From Pedobacter puniceum (GTDB lineage Bacteria; Bacteroidota; Bacteroidia; Sphingobacteriales; Sphingobacteriaceae), in assembly GCF_009674685.1 (NCBI RefSeq), contig NZ_WKJI01000001.1, forward strand, positions 1 to 64,000: a DNA stretch of 64,000 nucleotides, given 5' to 3'. The notes under the pieces were generated by a model, which was not told the origin of the DNA, searched no databases, and worked only from the letters and a program-made list of their open reading frames with translations. Of the stretch, positions 10,963 to 20,994 are shown piece by piece (positions within the stretch are counted from its first letter, which is position 1; every line of letters begins with the position of its first letter). The translations under genes and the position numbers were made by a program.

Positions 10963-12750
10963 CTATTTAATCTCAATACCGCTAGAGTTAAATTGTAAAT
11001 CGTAAAGATTTTTATAATAGCCATTTAGTCTAAGTAATTCTTGGTGAGTACCCATTTCTTTAATTTCGCCATGGTCTAAAACAATAATTCTATCGGCATT
11101 TTGTATAGTTGATAAACGATGAGCAATAACGATAGAAGTTCTGCCTTGCATCAGTTTCTCTATAGCTTGTTGAATTAGAATTTCTGTTTCTGTGTCTACA
11201 GAGGAAGTGGCTTCATCTAAAACCAAAATTTTAGGGTCGTAAACTAAGGCCCTAATAAAAGAAATTAATTGTGCTTGTCCAGAAGATAAAGTAGCACCTC
11301 TTTCTTGTACCTGATAATCATAATCGCCAGGTAGGCGCATAATAAAATCATGCGCACCAACATCTTTTGCGGCAGCTATAATTTTTTGTCTACTAATAGC
11401 CGGATTTTTTAGGGTAATGTTATTAGCGATGGTATCAGAAAATAAAAACACATCTTGTAAAACCGTAGCTATTTGGTTTCTTAAATAAGTAAGCTCAAAA
11501 TCTTTAATGTTAATACCATCTATTTTAACGCTTCCTTTACTAATTTCATAAAACCTATTCAAGATATTGATGGTTGATGATTTTCCTGCTCCTGTGGCAC
11601 CAACAAGTGCTAAAGTTTCTCCTTCTTTAACTTCAAAAGAAATGTTTTTTAATATCCAATCTTCATCATCAATAGTAGATTGATTTTGTTGATAAGAAAA
11701 CCAAACATTTGTGAACTCAATTTCTCCTTTTAAACTCTGTGGTGCTAACTTACCTTCATTAACCGTTTGTTCTTGGGTATCCAAAACTTTAAAAATTCTG
11801 TCTGCACCAACCATACCCATTTGTAAGGTGTTAAACTTATCAGCCAGTTCTCTGATAGGCCTAAACAACATATTAACATACATGATAAAGGCTACTACAA
11901 CTCCGGCAGAAATCTCATTATTAAGAATACTTTTAGAGCCGTACCAAACCAATAAACCAATAGAAAGAGCAGAAATAATCTCTACCACTGGGAAAAATAT
12001 TGAATAATACCAATTAGAACGGATATGAGCATCGCGGTGCACCGCATTTATAGCTTTAAATTTTTTATATTCTTGATCTTCTCTGGCAAAATATCTGATG
12101 ATACTAATACCGCTTATATGTTCTTGTAAAAAAGTATTGAGTTGCGCTACCTGAGTTCTAACATCCTGAAAAGCAGATTTTATAGCTTCTTTAAAGATAT
12201 AAGTAGCTAACATTAACAAAGGCATCGGGATTAAAACAATCAAAGTAAGTTTCCAATCGGTGTATAACATCACCCCGATAATGGTAACCAGTTGTAAAAT
12301 ATCTCCAATAATAACAATTAAACCTTCAGAAAAAATATCGGCAATGGTTTCTAAATCAGATACGGTGCGGGTTATAAGTTGCCCTAATGGAGTTTTATCA
12401 AAATATTTTAATCTGAGTTGGGTTAGATGATTAAATACATCCTTTCTCAAATCTTTAATTACTGATTGCCCAAGCGTATTAGTTAAAAAAGTATGGTAAT
12501 ATTGAATAATGGTTTGAAGGATTAATAAACCAATCAGAATGATGGTCATGTTTATCAATCCCGATTTATTATTGAAAAGGATAAAATCATCAACAGTTTT
12601 CTGAATGAGTAGGGGTCTTAGTGGAGCAACCACGGCCAAACTAAGTGTCAGGAAAATAGCTAGATAAAAAAGTCTTTTATAAGGGTTGGTGTATTTGAAA
12701 AGCCTCCTAAGTAAGCTCCAGTCGTAAGTTTTTCCAGTTATTTCTGCCAT
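10963..12750 (-). CDS. ABC transporter ATP-binding protein/permease (multidrug exporter type)
   Basis: Six-TM domain plus GATGAGKSS Walker A, LSSGQAQLISFIRAL, ILVLDEATSSVD. Confidence 0.96.
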   Translation of the reverse strand: MAEITGKTYDWSLLRRLFKYTNPYKRLFYLAIFLTLSLAVVAPLRPLLIQKTVDDFILFNNKSGLINMTIILIGLLILQTIIQYYHTFLTNTLGQSVIKDLRKDVFNHLTQLRLKYFDKTPLGQLITRTVSDLETIADIFSEGLIVIIGDILQLVTIIGVMLYTDWKLTLIVLIPMPLLMLATYIFKEAIKSAFQDVRTQVAQLNTFLQEHISGISIIRYFAREDQEYKKFKAINAVHRDAHIRSNWYYSIFFPVVEIISALSIGLLVWYGSKSILNNEISAGVVVAFIMYVNMLFRPIRELADKFNTLQMGMVGADRIFKVLDTQEQTVNEGKLAPQSLKGEIEFTNVWFSYQQNQSTIDDEDWILKNISFEVKEGETLALVGATGAGKSSTINILNRFYEISKGSVKIDGINIKDFELTYLRNQIATVLQDVFLFSDTIANNITLKNPAISRQKIIAAAKDVGAHDFIMRLPGDYDYQVQERGATLSSGQAQLISFIRALVYDPKILVLDEATSSVDTETEILIQQAIEKLMQGRTSIVIAHRLSTIQNADRIIVLDHGEIKEMGTHQELLRLNGYYKNLYDLQFNSSGIEIK

Positions 12751-13529
12751 TATTTTTCTTCTTCTATTGCCCTCATGATGTATGGATAATTAACCTCGGT
12801 TAAGAAAAGTCCGCAAGCAGGAACAGAAGCACCAGCGGCAGATCTGTTTTTACTTTCTATAACTTCACGCATATAATCAGGTGAGAATTTTTCTCTTCCG
12901 ATATCGGTTAAAGTGCCTACGATGGCCCTAACCATATTTCTTAAAAATCTATTTGCTGTAATATGGAAGATAATTCCGTCTGCAGTTACTTCCCATTCTG
13001 CTCTTGAAACTAAACAGTTATTAGTGAAATTATCGGCATTAGCCTTGCAAAAAGCGCCAAAATCCTCGTATTCTAAAAGATATGACGCTGCAATATTCAT
13101 TGCTTTAACATCTAAATTTTCTTTTACAAGCCAACTGGTGTATGTTTTGAACGGATTTTTATTAAAATGAATGTGGTATTGATAAGATCTAAAAGTTGCA
13201 TCAAAACGAGCATGAGCATCTGGCGCAACCGGGTAAATGTGATGAATGGCAATATCATAAGGAAGAAGTGCATTTAAACTTCTCAGGAATTTAAGTTCTT
13301 GGTTTTCTAACTCTGTTATATCACAATCAAAATGTGCGAAAAATTGAGAAGCATGTACGCCCGTATCTGTTCTGCCACAGCCTAAAGTTTCTATTTTGCT
13401 TTTAAAGTAGATGCTTAAAGCTTCGTCAATTTTTTGCTGAACAGTAATGGCGTTTGGTTGCGTTTGCCAACCATGGTAGTTCATTCCATGGTAGCTTAAC
13501 TCTAGAAAATATCTATTAACTTGATGCAC
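12750..13529 (-). CDS. truA: tRNA pseudouridine(38-40) synthase
   Basis: LSYHGMNYHGWQTQPNAITVQ, GCGRTDTGVHA, NRFLRNMVRAIVGTL. Confidence 0.96.
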   Translation of the reverse strand: MHQVNRYFLELSYHGMNYHGWQTQPNAITVQQKIDEALSIYFKSKIETLGCGRTDTGVHASQFFAHFDCDITELENQELKFLRSLNALLPYDIAIHHIYPVAPDAHARFDATFRSYQYHIHFNKNPFKTYTSWLVKENLDVKAMNIAASYLLEYEDFGAFCKANADNFTNNCLVSRAEWEVTADGIIFHITANRFLRNMVRAIVGTLTDIGREKFSPDYMREVIESKNRSAAGASVPACGLFLTEVNYPYIMRAIEEEK

Positions 13530-13661
13530 TTTACAAATTTAATCTAAATAGACGTATCATTTTAGTTGAACTGGCAACATTTATGTAATTTCTTTTATAA
13601 ACAATTTTAATAAGGCCAGATGTTTTTACATTTGTTTAATTATTTACTTTAAAAAGGTATC

Positions 13662-14123
13662 ATGATACAAAGAATACAAACCGTTTACTTTTTTTTGGCG
13701 TCTTTAGCTCTTGCAGCTTTATTTTTATTTCCAATAGCTACCGTTTTTGAAACAGGCGGAGCAAAAAAAATAAGTGTTACTGGGATAACTCAAACCATTG
13801 ATGGTAATGTGGTGCAAACAGAAAATTTTTTATTGCTTACCATCATTACTGCTTTATTAGCTTTAAACTCATTAGTATTGATATTCCTTTATAAAAACAG
13901 AAAGCAGCAAATGATATTTACTTATGTTCATATTGTTGTTGTTATTGCTTATAGTTTTTGGTTATCTCAGACGGTTAAGAATGCAACTAATGCTATATTA
14001 GAGATAGGGGATTATGGTATAGGGGTAGGCTTGTCGTCTATAGCGGTTTTATTTTTGGTATTAGCCGCAAAGGGGATTAGAAGAGATGAAAAACTTATAA
14101 AGTCTGCAGACAGATTAAGATAG
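13662..14123 (+). CDS. DUF4293-like four-TM membrane protein
   Basis: MIQRIQTVYFFLASLALAALFLFPIA start typical of DUF4293; four hydrophobic segments. Confidence 0.8.
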   Translation: MIQRIQTVYFFLASLALAALFLFPIATVFETGGAKKISVTGITQTIDGNVVQTENFLLLTIITALLALNSLVLIFLYKNRKQQMIFTYVHIVVVIAYSFWLSQTVKNATNAILEIGDYGIGVGLSSIAVLFLVLAAKGIRRDEKLIKSADRLR

Positions 14124-14136
14124 TTTTCATAGATAA

Positions 14137-14180
14137 AGATTTAAAAGCTGACTCTTGAATATAGAGCCAGCTTTTTTGTT
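14137..14180 (+). terminator. Terminator
   Basis: AAAGCTGACTC..GAGCCAGCTTTTTTG. Confidence 0.7.
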
Positions 14181-14471
14181 TTAAAGATTTTCTGCAACTA
14201 AAACAGGTTCAGGTCCTTTTGGCTCATGTTCAAGCTTTTCTGAAATGGCACAATAACCAGATACACCTCTGTTAAGCAAAGTATAACCTAATGTTAATTC
14301 TGTAGCAGCAATAAGTGGATGAGAAAATATATTTCTTAAACCTTTTAGGGCGATATATGTTCCCCCGGCTATAGAAAGTATTCTTTCTGTTTTACTCAAG
14401 TTTGTATTAATGTTTTCTTTTAGTAAAGAATCTTCTAAAGTATTCTTTAACTGTTCTACGCTGTTTATCAT
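14181..14471 (-). CDS. YgaP-like/DUF2892 small membrane protein
   Basis: NLSKTERILSIAGGTYIALKGLRN..ELTLGYTLLNRGVSGYC. Confidence 0.6.
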   Translation of the reverse strand: MINSVEQLKNTLEDSLLKENINTNLSKTERILSIAGGTYIALKGLRNIFSHPLIAATELTLGYTLLNRGVSGYCAISEKLEHEPKGPEPVLVAENL

Positions 14472-14711
14472 AAGAAGATGTGTTTTACTTTAGAAATACA
14501 ATTATAATGCCTAAGACGATTTGCCAAATAGGATGATTTTAATAGAAATAATCAGAGGTTATAAGTTATATAATAGTACTTTTTGTAAAAATAGCGGTTT
14601 AATTTTGTTGAGATTAAATATTTAGTGATAAATTATTGAAAATTTTATATAAAATTAATGTTTTCTCTTTATATTTAGCGTCAACTACTCAAACTCTCAA
14701 ATTTTAAACAA

Positions 14712-16007
14712 ATGAAGAAAATTTTACTCTTTTTTTTAATGTTCTTTAGTGTTAAAGCCATGTCCCAAATATTGGATGATTTTTCGGATGGCAATTTTAC
14801 ATCGAACCCGACTTGGGCTGGTACTACAACTAAGTGGACTATTAGTGCTAATAGCACTGTTTCTATTGGGGCAACAGGCTCAAATACTTTAAGATTAAAT
14901 GCAGATTCAGAAACATTAGATTATCTAAGCGTACAGAATACATTTTTATGGGGTAGCCAGCAGACATGGGCCTTTTGGTTAGGAAGGAGAGCTCAAGCAG
15001 CTACTTCTACCAATAGAACCTTTGTTTGGCTTTACAGTAGCGAATCAGATGTTACCTCAGCAACTATGGATGGTTACAGGATATCCTTCGGCGATAACTC
15101 TGGAGCCGATGAAATTGTTTTAGAGAGAGTTGATAATGGTACGGCTACAGTGATTTTAACTAGTACCGGAGGTACAACAAATGGTATAACTGACTTTGGT
15201 TTTCAAGTTAGAGTAACTAGAAGTATCAGTGGTGTTTGGAATGTTTATACCTCGACACTTCCAACCATTAATGGTAGTGGAGCTACAGCTTCAGATCCAT
15301 TAACTACCATAACAACAAATATTTTTCAAGGTTCTACTAACGATAATACTTATTCATCTTTTAATGGCGGATATATCGTACTTGCAGCGCAGCATACTTC
15401 TGGAGTGGATGCAATAACAGGTTATGAATTTGATAACTTAAAATTTGAATCAAACGAAAATTCCACTCTTCCCATCCAACTATCCTCTTTTACAGCTCAA
15501 GCTATTGATAAAACCATTTTATTAAACTGGGAAACTTTATCAGAAACTAATAATTCAGGTTTTGAGATTGAAAGATCAATAGATGGAAAAAGCTTTATTA
15601 AAATTGGCTCAAAAGAAGGCTCTGGAACTACAACAACCTTAACCAAATACCGTTTTGTAGATGAAAATCCTCTGCCTGGTACTAATTATTACAGACTAAA
15701 GCAAATAGATTTTGACGGAAAAAGTGAAATATCAGCTATTAAATCAGCAATATCCAATATACCTTTCGCTACTTTAAGTGTTTTACAAAGCGCTAGTGCA
15801 GTAACAGCTCAAGTTATATCTCCCGTAAAAGAAAAGGCAAAACTAAGTTTGTTTGATATAAGCGGTAAAGTTTTGGCTCAGCAAGATGTTTTTTTAGAGA
15901 GAGGTTTAAACCAGTTTGATTTTAGTCAAAATCTTGTCAGCGGGATATATTTCTTTAAGCTCACAAGCGCTTCAAATCAAGTTAATACAAAGTTTGTGAA
16001 GCCATAA
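14712..16007 (+). CDS. Secreted protein with T9SS type A C-terminal sorting domain
   Basis: Signal peptide; LPIQLSSFTAQAIDKTILLNWETLSETNNSGFEIERS; C-terminal GIYFFKLTSASNQVNTKFVKP. Confidence 0.85.
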   Translation: MKKILLFFLMFFSVKAMSQILDDFSDGNFTSNPTWAGTTTKWTISANSTVSIGATGSNTLRLNADSETLDYLSVQNTFLWGSQQTWAFWLGRRAQAATSTNRTFVWLYSSESDVTSATMDGYRISFGDNSGADEIVLERVDNGTATVILTSTGGTTNGITDFGFQVRVTRSISGVWNVYTSTLPTINGSGATASDPLTTITTNIFQGSTNDNTYSSFNGGYIVLAAQHTSGVDAITGYEFDNLKFESNENSTLPIQLSSFTAQAIDKTILLNWETLSETNNSGFEIERSIDGKSFIKIGSKEGSGTTTTLTKYRFVDENPLPGTNYYRLKQIDFDGKSEISAIKSAISNIPFATLSVLQSASAVTAQVISPVKEKAKLSLFDISGKVLAQQDVFLERGLNQFDFSQNLVSGIYFFKLTSASNQVNTKFVKP

Positions 16008-16075
16008 AAGTCTTACTTCTGCCTGATACATAAAAGCTATATCAGGCAGAAGTTGCATTTCAGTTATTTAAATTG

Positions 16076-16083
16076 TATCTTTG
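16076..16083 (+). promoter_or_regulatory. Promoter -7 element of DEAD-box helicase
   Basis: TATCTTTG matches TAnnTTTG. Confidence 0.6.
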
Positions 16084-16122
16084 CGCCCTATTTGGCAATG
16101 TTGCCATATTTTATAAATTATC

Positions 16123-17961
16123 ATGAACCCATTCAATGAATTGGGGATACGACATGATATTGTTAATGCGATAACTGAGTTAGGTTTTACCAACCCAACT
16201 CCAATCCAGGAAAGTGCCATTCCAGTTTTGTTATCAGGCAGCAACGATTTTGTCGGATTAGCCCAAACAGGAACAGGAAAGACAGCCGCATTTGGCCTTC
16301 CATTATTAGAACTGATCGACTACAGCAAAAATCACCCACAAGCACTTATTCTTTGCCCAACACGTGAACTTTGCTTACAAATCAGTAACGATTTAAAAAA
16401 TTATTCTAAAAACCTTCCTAATGTTAATGTAGTTGCAGTATACGGTGGTGCAAATATCGTAAACCAATTAAGAGACATTAAAAGAGGCGTACAAATTGTG
16501 GTGGCAACACCAGGTCGTATGCTAGACATCCTTAACAGAAAAGCTATAGATTTCTCTCAAGTGAAATATGTAGTTTTAGACGAGGCTGATGAGATGTTAA
16601 ACATGGGTTTTCAGGATGATATTAACGATATCCTTTCTACTACCCCAGACACAAAGAAAACTTGGTTGTTTTCTGCTACCATGCCTAAAGAGGTAAGAGC
16701 TATTGCAAATAATTACATGACCAATCCACATGAGTTAACCATGGGGACAAAAAATACCGGTAATGTTAATATTGAGCATGAGTACTATATTGTAAAAGCT
16801 AGAGACAAATACGCAGCTTTTAAACGCATTGTAGATTTTAACCCAGAGATTTTTGGTATTGTATTTTGCCGTACTAAAATAGAAACACAGGAAATTGCAG
16901 AGTCTTTAGTAAAAGATGGTTACAATGCCGATTCTTTACACGGAGATTTATCGCAACAACAACGTGATAAAGTAATGAAGCGTTACCGCGATAGAAGTTT
17001 GCAATTATTAATTGCTACTGATGTTGCAGCTCGTGGTATTGATGTTAGCGATGTTACCCACGTAATTAATTACTCTTTACCTGATGAGATAGAAAACTAT
17101 ACTCATAGAAGTGGTAGAACAGGAAGAGCTGGAAAAACCGGTGTTTCTATAGCCATTATCAATTCAAAAGAATTATACAAAATACGCCAAATAGAAAAAG
17201 TAATTGGTAAGCAATTTACAAAAGCAGAAATTCCAACTGGTTTTGATGTTGTTGAGAAACAATTATTTGGTTTAGTACATAAAGTTCATAATGTAGAGGT
17301 TAATGATTCTCAGATAGAACAGTACCTTCCTAGAATTATGGATGAATTTAAGGATATGGATAAAGAAGAAGTCATCAAAAGATTTGCTTCTTTAGAATTT
17401 AACCGTTTCTTAGATTATTACAAAAATGCTCCAGATTTAAATACTGTTTCTGATGAGCGTGGCGGTAGAGAAAGAGATGGCGGCAGAGCAGGACAAAGTG
17501 GATTTACGCGTTTGTTTATCAATCTTGGTTCTGTTGATGATTTTACCAGAGGAGATCTTTTAGGTTACATCTGCAATAATGCAGGTATTAGCGGTAAATC
17601 TGTTGGTAAAATAGACATGAAAGGTGTTTTCTCTTTCTTTGAAGTAGAAAATGAAATTGCAGAAAAAGTAATTGAAGGCTTCAAAAAAGTAGATTTTCAC
17701 GGTAGAGCAGTAAGAATTGAAGTTTCTGGAGAAGGAAGAAGTGAGAGAAGAGGTGGCGGCGGTCCTAATCGTGGTGGAGATAGAAGAAGCTATGGTGGTG
17801 GCAACAGCAGAAGCGCCGGTGGCGAGCGAAGAGAAAGAAACGATAGAGGCGGAGATAGAAATGGTGGTGGATTTAGAGATTTTTCTGGTAAAAGAAAAGA
17901 AGGTGGAAGCGGTAGTGGCGAAAGAAGATCTTCTGGTGGAGAAAGAAAAAGAAGATATTAA
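16123..17961 (+). CDS. DEAD/DEAH box RNA helicase with DbpA-like RNA-binding domain and RGG-rich tail
   Basis: AQTGTGKTAAF, VLDEADEMLNMGF, SATMP, HRSGRTGRAGKTG; C-terminal Gly/Arg-rich tail. Confidence 0.96.
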   Translation: MNPFNELGIRHDIVNAITELGFTNPTPIQESAIPVLLSGSNDFVGLAQTGTGKTAAFGLPLLELIDYSKNHPQALILCPTRELCLQISNDLKNYSKNLPNVNVVAVYGGANIVNQLRDIKRGVQIVVATPGRMLDILNRKAIDFSQVKYVVLDEADEMLNMGFQDDINDILSTTPDTKKTWLFSATMPKEVRAIANNYMTNPHELTMGTKNTGNVNIEHEYYIVKARDKYAAFKRIVDFNPEIFGIVFCRTKIETQEIAESLVKDGYNADSLHGDLSQQQRDKVMKRYRDRSLQLLIATDVAARGIDVSDVTHVINYSLPDEIENYTHRSGRTGRAGKTGVSIAIINSKELYKIRQIEKVIGKQFTKAEIPTGFDVVEKQLFGLVHKVHNVEVNDSQIEQYLPRIMDEFKDMDKEEVIKRFASLEFNRFLDYYKNAPDLNTVSDERGGRERDGGRAGQSGFTRLFINLGSVDDFTRGDLLGYICNNAGISGKSVGKIDMKGVFSFFEVENEIAEKVIEGFKKVDFHGRAVRIEVSGEGRSERRGGGGPNRGGDRRSYGGGNSRSAGGERRERNDRGGDRNGGGFRDFSGKRKEGGSGSGERRSSGGERKRRY

Positions 17962-18097
17962 ATTAATATCATCACATAAAATCTAAAATTTAATAACAAA
18001 AGGTATTCTTCAATAAGAATGCCTTTTGCTTTTTATATGGTTTGTATGCTTATCAAAAAAAAATGATAATTTCACGCCTTTATCTTAATCAAATAAA

Positions 18098-18841
18098 ATG
18101 AAGTTATTACAAGGAAAAACCGCATTAATTACTGGTGCATCTAAAGGAATAGGAAAAAGAATTGCAGAGAAATTTGCAGAGCAAGGTGCAAATGTTGCAT
18201 TCACATATCTATCATCAGTAGAAAAAGGCGAAGCTTTAGAAAAAGAATTGCAACAATATGGTACGCAAGTAAAAGGTTACCGTTCTGATGCTTCTAAGTT
18301 TGCCGAGGCAGAGCAATTGATTAATGCTATTGTTACTGATTTTGGTACCATAGATATTGTTGTTAACAATGCTGGTATTACTAAAGATGGTTTATTAATG
18401 CGTATGTCTGAGGAAAATTGGGATGATGTATTGGAAGTAAACTTAAAATCAATTTTTAATACCACAAAAGCAGCATCAAAAATTATGATGAAAAACCGTA
18501 GTGGTGTATTCATTAATATGAGTTCTGTAGTTGGTGTGCAAGGAAATGCTGGTCAGTCTAATTATGCAGCATCTAAAGCTGGTATTATAGGTTTCTCTAA
18601 ATCAATAGCTAAAGAATTAGGTTCTAGAAATATCAGAACCAATGTGGTAGCTCCAGGTTTTATCAGAACAGAAATGACAGCTGTTTTAGATCCAAAAGTT
18701 GTAGAAGGGTGGGAAAAGGATATTCCTTTAAAGAGAGCAGGAGAAACAGACGATGTAGCTAATGTTTGTGTTTTCTTAGCTTCTGATATGAGTGCTTACG
18801 TAAACGGACAGGTAATTTCTGTTTGTGGTGGTATGTTATAG
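18098..18841 (+). CDS. fabG: 3-oxoacyl-[acyl-carrier-protein] reductase
   Basis: ITGASKGIGKRIA, VNNAGITKDGLLMRM, YAASKAGIIGFSKS. Confidence 0.95.
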   Translation: MKLLQGKTALITGASKGIGKRIAEKFAEQGANVAFTYLSSVEKGEALEKELQQYGTQVKGYRSDASKFAEAEQLINAIVTDFGTIDIVVNNAGITKDGLLMRMSEENWDDVLEVNLKSIFNTTKAASKIMMKNRSGVFINMSSVVGVQGNAGQSNYAASKAGIIGFSKSIAKELGSRNIRTNVVAPGFIRTEMTAVLDPKVVEGWEKDIPLKRAGETDDVANVCVFLASDMSAYVNGQVISVCGGML

Positions 18842-18890
18842 AAAGTTATAAGTAGAAAGTCAAAGTTATAAGTATTAAGCCGTTATAAGC
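18842..18890. repeat. Direct repeats of AAAGTTATAAGTA
   Basis: Two exact 13-bp copies at 18842-18854 and 18862-18874. Confidence 0.8.
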
Positions 18891-18898
18891 TTTCAGAA

Positions 18899-18929
18899 AA
18901 ATCCCTAGCTAATTGCTAGGGATTTTTTT
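18899..18929 (+). terminator. Terminator of fabG
   Basis: AAATCCCTAGC / GCTAGGGATTT followed by T-run. Confidence 0.85.
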
Positions 18930-19016
18930 GTTTAAAATTTGAGCCTAAGTGACTTATGTCACCAAAATACTAATACCATTATTTCATATTTGTTATAAGA
19001 ATTAAAGAAACAGTTT

Positions 19017-19217
19017 ATGAGAAGTTTATTGCTAAATAATTGGAATGTTATGCGAATCATAAAAACCCTAGCTGGTATTTATATCGCTTATGAAGCTGTT
19101 GCTCGTGAAGAAGTGATGATAGGTGTTTTAGCAGCAATTTTACTTTATCAAGGACTTTTTAATGTTTCTGCTTGTGGTATTGGCGGGTGTAATTTACCAA
19201 ATAGAAATAACCATTAA
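19017..19217 (+). CDS. DUF2892 (YgaP-like TM) small membrane protein
   Basis: NWNVMRIIKTLAGIYIAYEAVAREEVMIGVLAAILLYQGLFNVSACGIGGCN. Confidence 0.8.
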   Translation: MRSLLLNNWNVMRIIKTLAGIYIAYEAVAREEVMIGVLAAILLYQGLFNVSACGIGGCNLPNRNNH

Positions 19218-19228
19218 AATTCAACAAT

Positions 19229-19432
19229 ATGAAAAAGAATATGGGAGGCTTAGATAGAAGCCTTAGAGTAATTATAGCCTTAATAATTACGTTATTATAC
19301 TTTAATGAAATCATAAGCGGTGCTTTAGGTATTGTATTGTTGGTACTAGCTGTAGTTTTTGTTCTAACAAGTTTAGTGAGTTTTTGTCCCTTATACGTAC
19401 TTTTTAAATTTAATACTTGCAAGCGAGACTAA
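19229..19432 (+). CDS. DUF2892 family small membrane protein
   Basis: MKKNMGGLDRSLRVIIALIITLLYFNEIISGALGIVLLVLAVVFVLTSLVSFCPLY. Confidence 0.88.
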   Translation: MKKNMGGLDRSLRVIIALIITLLYFNEIISGALGIVLLVLAVVFVLTSLVSFCPLYVLFKFNTCKRD

Positions 19433-19443
19433 ATGAGAATATA

Positions 19444-20049
19444 ATGGTGGAGAAAGAGAATAATGATAAGAAGTTATTAAGCTGGTCTAATATTTCAACA
19501 GCTTTGTTAATTCTTTTCGCTTTAGCGATGGTATTTAGTCCGCAAGTTAAAGGTAAGGTGATAGAAGGCTTAATGAAAGTAGGTTTATTTCAGCCTGATT
19601 TACCTAAAGATCAAGAAATTAAGGCTCCTTTAATTGTAGAAAATGAAGTTGTTTTTATAGATAAAACAGGTAATGAAGTAAGATTGTCTGGTTTAAGAGG
19701 TAAAGTAGTGTTCATTAATTTTTGGGCTACTTGGTGCCCGCCTTGTATTGCAGAAATGCCGTCTATCCATCAACTGGCGAAGCAATTTAAGGGAAATGAT
19801 AAGCTTGTTGTTTTAACTGTTGATGTGGATCAAGATTTACAGAAATCGTTAAAGTTTATGCAAAAAAGAAAATTTGATTTACCGGTGTATACACTTGCTA
19901 GTGCTGTGCCAAGTACCTATCTCGGTAATAGCATACCTACAACTATTGTTTTAAATAAACAAGGTAAATTGGTGTTCAAGCATGAAGGTGGCGCTGACTA
20001 TACCAATAAAGAATTTATTGGATTTTTGAATAAGCTAAGTAGAGAATAG
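19444..20049 (+). CDS. TlpA/ResA-like membrane-anchored thioredoxin
   Basis: N-terminal TM; VVFINFWATWCPPCIAEMPSIHQL. Confidence 0.93.
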   Translation: MVEKENNDKKLLSWSNISTALLILFALAMVFSPQVKGKVIEGLMKVGLFQPDLPKDQEIKAPLIVENEVVFIDKTGNEVRLSGLRGKVVFINFWATWCPPCIAEMPSIHQLAKQFKGNDKLVVLTVDVDQDLQKSLKFMQKRKFDLPVYTLASAVPSTYLGNSIPTTIVLNKQGKLVFKHEGGADYTNKEFIGFLNKLSRE

Positions 20050-20061
20050 TTTTAAAAAAGA

Positions 20062-20095
20062 GCGGAGTTGAGGATTATTTTTACTTCAACTCCGC
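20062..20095 (-). terminator. Terminator downstream of dapA
   Basis: GCGGAGTTGA / TCAACTCCGC; T-run on the minus-strand transcript. Confidence 0.7.
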
Positions 20096-20115
20096 ACATA
20101 ACACCTTTACCCTAA

Positions 20116-20994
20116 TTATTTTAAAAAATCTACCTGAGCTTTTATTTTTTCTTTTGTTATTGAGCTAACAGGCACTAAAGGTAAGCGTAAGTAATCTTCG
20201 CATATACCAAGTTCTTTCATGGCAGCTTTTACACCACCCGGATTACCTTCTGCAAAACATAATCTTGTAAATTCCAAAAAGTCAGAATGACTTTTTCTAG
20301 CACCTTTAAAATCATTTTTTAAGCAAGTACGCACCATTTCAGAGAACTTCAGTGGAAAAGCATTTGCAACAACAGAAATAACACCTACGGCACCTAAAGC
20401 AATCATTGGTAGCGTTACTGGGTCGTCTCCAGAAATCAAATCAAAACCTTCTGGTTTATGAGCAGCTATTTCATTAAACTGGTCAAAATTTCCTGAAGCC
20501 TCTTTAATCCCGATAATATTTTTAACTTCTTTAGCTAATCTTAAAGAAGTTTCTGCACTCATATTAGAGCCTGTTCTACCCGGTACGTTGTATAAAATAA
20601 TAGGTAATTTAGACGCTTCTGCAACGGCTTTATAGTGCTGAAAAAAACCTTCTTGTATAGGTTTATTATAATAAGGTGCTACAGAAAGTATAGCTTCATA
20701 TCCTTTTATAGAAAAGTTACTAACTTCAGCTACTACTTCTGCGGTGTTGTTACCGCCAATACCAGCAACTAAAGGAATTCTACCGTTTACCTTCTCAGAT
20801 ACAAATTCAAAAACTTTTTTCTTTTCTTCTTTAGTTAATGTAGCAGATTCTGCGGTTGTGCCTAAAACCACTATATACTCAACTTTACCATCTATTAAAT
20901 GGTTAATGATTTTTTCTAAGGCGTTAAAATCAATTGTGTAATCAGCATGAAAAGGTGTAATCATGGCTACACCAGTCCCCAAAAATCTACTCAT
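20116..20994 (-). CDS. dapA: 4-hydroxy-tetrahydrodipicolinate synthase
   Basis: GTTAESATLTKEE, YYNKPIQEGFFQHYKA, YNVPGRTG, GIKEASG. Confidence 0.96.
   Translation of the reverse strand: MSRFLGTGVAMITPFHADYTIDFNALEKIINHLIDGKVEYIVVLGTTAESATLTKEEKKKVFEFVSEKVNGRIPLVAGIGGNNTAEVVAEVSNFSIKGYEAILSVAPYYNKPIQEGFFQHYKAVAEASKLPIILYNVPGRTGSNMSAETSLRLAKEVKNIIGIKEASGNFDQFNEIAAHKPEGFDLISGDDPVTLPMIALGAVGVISVVANAFPLKFSEMVRTCLKNDFKGARKSHSDFLEFTRLCFAEGNPGGVKAAMKELGICEDYLRLPLVPVSSITKEKIKAQVDFLK

Noticed and set aside
11711-12007. 98-aa plus-strand ORF inside the ABC exporter
   Set aside because: Antisense to a well-supported ABC transporter.
17717-17986. Overlapping 89-aa ORF within the DEAD helicase 3' end
   Set aside because: Alternate frame of a Gly/Arg-rich low-complexity tail; no start context or domain.
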